Below are positions 31,143-34,694 of a stretch of 34,694 nucleotides of DNA, in pieces; the stretch's first letter is position 1, and each line of letters opens with the position of its first letter. The DNA comes from Fragilariopsis cylindrus CCMP1102 (lineage: Eukaryota > Bacillariophyta > Bacillariophyceae > Bacillariales > Bacillariaceae). The stretch is from the NCBI GenBank assembly GCA_900095095.1, contig FMBT01000086.1, positions 1-34,694 on the forward strand. The letters are read 5' to 3'. The position numbers were made by a program, and so were the translations under genes. The notes beneath the pieces are model-generated. The model had not been told where the DNA came from, made no database searches, and saw nothing but the letters and a program-made list of their open reading frames with translations.

Positions 31143-31991
31143 TTATCTCGATTTTGACATACCACCACCAAACATATTATTTTCTACACCAGCATCCTTA
31201 TACTTCGACTTTCCCCAACTAATCGGAACGTATTTGTGTTTGTACATATGTAAAATTTGTCTTTTCATTGTCATAAAGAACAACACAAAGAAGTACATAA
31301 GCAAGATCGGCCAAAAGACAGGAATATCAAAGACTGAAAAGAATGTCATGAATATCGAAGTGATGGTACCCCTCGTACAAGCCATCCAAAATTTAAATTC
31401 AGGTAGACGTCTAGTAAATGGTCGGTATTCTTTCCCCTCACTTTCTGTCGATGGTAGACCTGGTCCATTATCGGTCGGGTCCTCTAATGGTGATAGGAAG
31501 GCAATGAAATTGTTTAAGAGAAAAATCCCCAGACCGTACGCAACAATAAAGTAGCCTTGAATTAAGTAGATCCGAAGAAAGAACATCAACAATAGAAATG
31601 CAAACAGGCACCATCTTGGAACCACATGAATCGTTGATTTGTCCATCCAATATTGGGTCATACGTTTGACTAAACCATTCAAAAAAAATTAATAAGCAAT
31701 ATATTCGAATACACGTTGGTCAAGAAAGAAATAGAAACGAATAGGATTGACGCATCAGACAAAGAAAAAAGATATACAGGAAGAAAAAGAAAAATCATTT
31801 TCAAGTAGATGACAACAGTAGGGTGAGAAGGAGTGAATCAAATATCGTACTCAAAAAATTATAAACTTCCGAAATAAGAAATAGAATGGAATTCGTCCAC
31901 AATGACCCATGACACCATACAACTCACAATTTGCGCTATGCTGATCGAAAGATTGCGATCCTTCAGGATCGTCGGATTCTCCTTCCATCAT
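31143..31991 (-). CDS. RER1: RER1, Golgi-to-ER retrieval receptor
   Basis: RER1 is a four-helix Golgi membrane protein that returns ER membrane proteins by recognising polar residues in their membrane segments. Exons 31991-31928 and 31669-31143, with intron 31927-31670 (GTGAGT...TTTAG) and phase 1 (T|TC gives Phe), for 196 residues, the usual family size. Exon 1 gives MMEGESDDPEGSQSFDQHSAN. Exon 2 begins FKRMTQYWMDKST, the conserved N-terminal helix. Further family blocks: YGLGIFLLNNFIAFLSP, EYRPFTRRLPEFKFW, FMTFFSVFDIPVFWPILLMY, FFMTMKRQILHMYKHKYVP. The Met at 31682 lies in the intron and is not the start. A good donor (TTTCG|GTAAGT, minus strand, at 32435) and AAAAG directly before the ATG suggest a leader intron of 444 nt (32435-31992). 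Confidence 0.93.
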
Positions 31992-32616
31992 CTTTTTGTG
32001 TATATAATTCGACGGAAACAAATGATATATTAAATATATATGTTCGTTTGATTGGGTTGTGCGTCCTAAGGGTTGAACAGAGACTAATAATTAATAATGT
32101 TTCCAATAAAAAAACAAATTTCAAAATGTGATTTTTATTCGTCATTCATTCAGTCTTTGTGTTGCCACAAAAAATAAGCTTATTTACTAGTTAAGGTTAG
32201 GGTTTTACAATCCCACATGACTCACTCACAAACACATACTATTGCGCGGGAATGATTTTCATATTAGATTAGGAGGATCCAGCGTTTAAAGTTTTTTTCG
32301 TCGATGTGTTGTTCGGGCGTTGGATCATTGCTTTAGCTATTTTTTTGTACTTGTACGACTCATTCGGACACACACACGCTCGATTCATAGGGCAAGCAAA
32401 TCGTGTTGTTGCCAGTGTAAATTCAATTTACTTACCGAAATCTCCCCCACTGTGACAAAGAAAAACCAATTTGTATGTTGAATACAATTACTTTTAGCAC
32501 GGAGAGAGAGAGAGAGAGAGAACAAAAAAAGTGTATCTACGTACTAACTACTGAGTAGGAAGACTACTAAAGTACAGTAGTACTATAAATTCATTCTATT
32601 GAATACAGCCACGATT
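31992..32616. other. Divergent spacer with possible RER1 leader intron
   Basis: Lies between RER1 (minus) and the large plus-strand gene. A minus-strand GTAAGT at 32435-32430 may begin a leader intron of RER1. An (AG)n run lies near 32502-32520. No other gene seen. Confidence 0.45.
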
Positions 32617-34694
32617 ATGCGGCAAATAATACATACAACACCTTGGGTTAGTCCCAACAGCAATGGTGGTGGCACCGGTTCAAGCAGATTTAGTAGCAGT
32701 AGTAGTAGTAATAATAACCAACAACGAGGAGGAGATCAAAACAACATGGGTCTATTATCCATAGCCAACCAACGACATTCTGGGATTGATGATAAGCCTC
32801 TTTCATCTTCTTCGAGAACGAACATCAACCCAAATAATGAAAGTATGGATTCCTCTTTTGAGGTCTTAAATCGGATTCCCTCTTCTTCAAAGTTACAACA
32901 ACAAAATAATAATGATGGAGCAATTCATAATCAATCAGCAGCATCACGAGAAACATCCTGGGACGCTGTTTTCGACAACGATTCTGAAATAGTTGGTACT
33001 ACTAGAACTAGAAGTAGAAGTAGAAGTAGAAATAGTAGCAGTAACGGCAACAACAACATACACACCCCTGCGATTTCTACTGTTGGGGGGAGATATAATC
33101 CAAAATCGGTATCTAGACCGTCGTCGGCTGTTGTCACACCTTCGCCTTCTACCAAAAGCATGACGATGGGAAGGCAAATGCAAAGAAATTATTTGAACAG
33201 AACCCAACAACAACAGCAGCAGCAGCAACCTGAAGAAATGACATCTGTATCAGCAGCAGCAGCCTCTTCTTCTGCTGACAATTCACGTACTACCACAGGT
33301 GGAGGGTCTCGAATATCGCGATTAGCCTCTCTCTTTTCTAGTCGAGCGGTAGTAGCATCAGAATCATTAGCACCAGCACCAGCACCCCCATCATCTTCTC
33401 CAACAACAAAAACAACAACCCCGCCCTCTCCACCAAGATCAGAATCGTCCTCTGGTTATGTTGGATGGCCAGGAACACAAGACAAACAAGGTGCAACCGT
33501 TGTAGCAGAGCCAAGTTACGAAGAAAGTGATATAAGTGGTGCTGACAGGTTGAAGGGATACCAACAAGAGGTGCAAAAAAATGTAGACCGAGAGCTTACT
33601 AGGTGGATGGTTAGTGACGAATACTTGTCGGAAGAATCGAACTCTCCAATTAAAACTCCTCGTGTAGAACATGATAAGATACATCGGCTAGCAGAAGACA
33701 AACAACAACAACATCCGTCATCATCGTTGTCGCCGCCATCGAAGGCCCATCATATAGATAATAGTGGTATCAATTTCTTTCAGGCGCATGATGGTCATGG
33801 GAATGAAATATCGACGACCAATATTGTAACAAAACCACAATGGAATGATCACGACCACGACGACAATATGTCGGATCTTAGTACGAGCTACTCCAAATCC
33901 TCTTCAGCTTATTTCGACCCAAGGGAAGTACAGGCTATTCAAAAGGGTCACACTAAACAACTTTTTGGTATCAATCAGAATCGGTTGGGTGCTGCAACTG
34001 TCATGAGACGATGCCAATCATCGTCGGAGCAGGAACAACCTGTACAGTCTCGACAAACACATCATACACAACCTTTACAGTCTCTGACAGAAGAAACATT
34101 GGCCATGAAAGATCATTTTTCACCACCATCTCGTAACTATAGTAACAATGCTGCTACCGTTGGATTTCGTGGTCTACTGGATCGGACACAAGATGTTCCT
34201 AATTTGATGGATGATAATGCATCTGAATGTACCAGTGCCGTATCGGCAGCAACTAGTCAACATTACGACAATGATAATGATAATGATTATCCAAAGACTA
34301 ACCAATATACTTCATCAACGTCAGCTCAACCACCACCCTCATCGACATACTACAAATATAAGCGAGGAATACTAAGACAGAAACAGCACGTAACAACCAT
34401 CGAGGAAAATTGTCCAACTACTGATGAGGATAATAATAATTATCATTCCACAAGAGATCAAGTCGACGTCGTATCGGACATCTTTGATGGAATATCTAAA
34501 GCTTCTTTTGACTCCCAAAGTATGAAAGACGAAGATGGAGAAGTAGGGATACTAGGAGCTACAAGTCGAGCAAGTATGGAAAAAATAAACTTAGCACTTC
34601 TTGGTGGTGGATTGACAACGATCCAAACTACATCTGATGACTTCGCAAATAGAAAAACAGCGAGTGATTTCGATGAGACTCTTACTAATAGCGA
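32617..34694 (+). CDS. Large low-complexity protein, runs off the window end
   Basis: Starting at ATG 32617 the frame is open for 692 codons without a stop up to the last base, so the gene is 3' truncated here. I do not recognise a family. The product is disordered: Ser and Asn runs, an Arg-Ser alternation (TRTRSRSRSR) near residue 128, poly-Gln near 195, poly-Ala and poly-Ser near 210, and an Ala-Pro repeat. More ordered islands are GSRISRLASLFSSRAVVA, RELTRWMVSDEYLSEES, FDPREVQAIQKGHTKQLFG and the final ASMEKINLALLGGGL. No catalytic motif or membrane segment is visible in this part; a folded domain could lie beyond the edge. Start choice is the first ATG after the divergent spacer; a later in-frame Met at residue 45 is possible. 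Confidence 0.75.
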   Translation, partial: MRQIIHTTPWVSPNSNGGGTGSSRFSSSSSSNNNQQRGGDQNNMGLLSIANQRHSGIDDKPLSSSSRTNINPNNESMDSSFEVLNRIPSSSKLQQQNNNDGAIHNQSAASRETSWDAVFDNDSEIVGTTRTRSRSRSRNSSSNGNNNIHTPAISTVGGRYNPKSVSRPSSAVVTPSPSTKSMTMGRQMQRNYLNRTQQQQQQQQPEEMTSVSAAAASSSADNSRTTTGGGSRISRLASLFSSRAVVASESLAPAPAPPSSSPTTKTTTPPSPPRSESSSGYVGWPGTQDKQGATVVAEPSYEESDISGADRLKGYQQEVQKNVDRELTRWMVSDEYLSEESNSPIKTPRVEHDKIHRLAEDKQQQHPSSSLSPPSKAHHIDNSGINFFQAHDGHGNEISTTNIVTKPQWNDHDHDDNMSDLSTSYSKSSSAYFDPREVQAIQKGHTKQLFGINQNRLGAATVMRRCQSSSEQEQPVQSRQTHHTQPLQSLTEETLAMKDHFSPPSRNYSNNAATVGFRGLLDRTQDVPNLMDDNASECTSAVSAATSQHYDNDNDNDYPKTNQYTSSTSAQPPPSSTYYKYKRGILRQKQHVTTIEENCPTTDEDNNNYHSTRDQVDVVSDIFDGISKASFDSQSMKDEDGEVGILGATSRASMEKINLALLGGGLTTIQTTSDDFANRKTASDFDETLTNS

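Noticed and set aside
32188..32210. Telomere-like TTAGGG within an intergenic spacer
   Set aside because: Only one unit with partial flanks; no array, so no evidence of an internal telomere.

Overview
The window looks like nuclear DNA of a stramenopile alga, most likely a diatom. The genes are eukaryotic (EB1, RER1, proteasome beta, Mediator subunit 21, mitochondrial ClpX), they are split by short GT-AG introns of about 120-350 nt, intergenic spaces are short, and proteins are rich in Asn, Gln and Ser runs. The diatom assignment is recognition from family resemblance and was not tested by a search.

Layout. 1-6803: four genes for predicted single-pass membrane proteins in alternating orientation. 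The last three (2125-3389 minus, 3963-4969 plus, 5499-6803 minus) are divergent paralogues of a family I cannot name, with a shared cysteine-framed ectodomain. 7190-8407: PfkB sugar kinase. 9012-10870 minus: Asn/Ser-rich protein with a conserved C-terminal domain. 11547-12718: EB1 microtubule plus-end protein. 12829-15074 minus: DUF4954-like left-handed beta-helix protein. 15437-16765: APH-fold kinase of the ACAD10/11 type. 17467-18282 minus: proteasome beta subunit (PSMB2 type). 19356-19999 minus: Mediator subunit 21, with a decayed copy of its 3' end just downstream. 21053-24065 minus: multi-exon mitochondrial ClpX. 25412-28095: a three-exon disordered protein with a twice-repeated motif. 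28659-30312 minus: membrane-anchored GNAT. 31143-31991 minus: RER1. 32617-34694: a long disordered protein open to the window edge.

The genes look like ordinary neighbours and do not form one pathway. The unit most likely to be new is the secreted/membrane paralogue cluster at the left end. A second theme is that seven genes need a change of reading frame in the middle, always of the same sign (one base too few). Single-base consensus deletions in short homopolymers are the simplest explanation. Some cases can also be read as very short introns, and the MED21 case has the form of a -1 slippery site.

No tRNA, rRNA, CRISPR array or intact mobile element was recognised. All exon boundaries were read by eye from splice consensus and phase.
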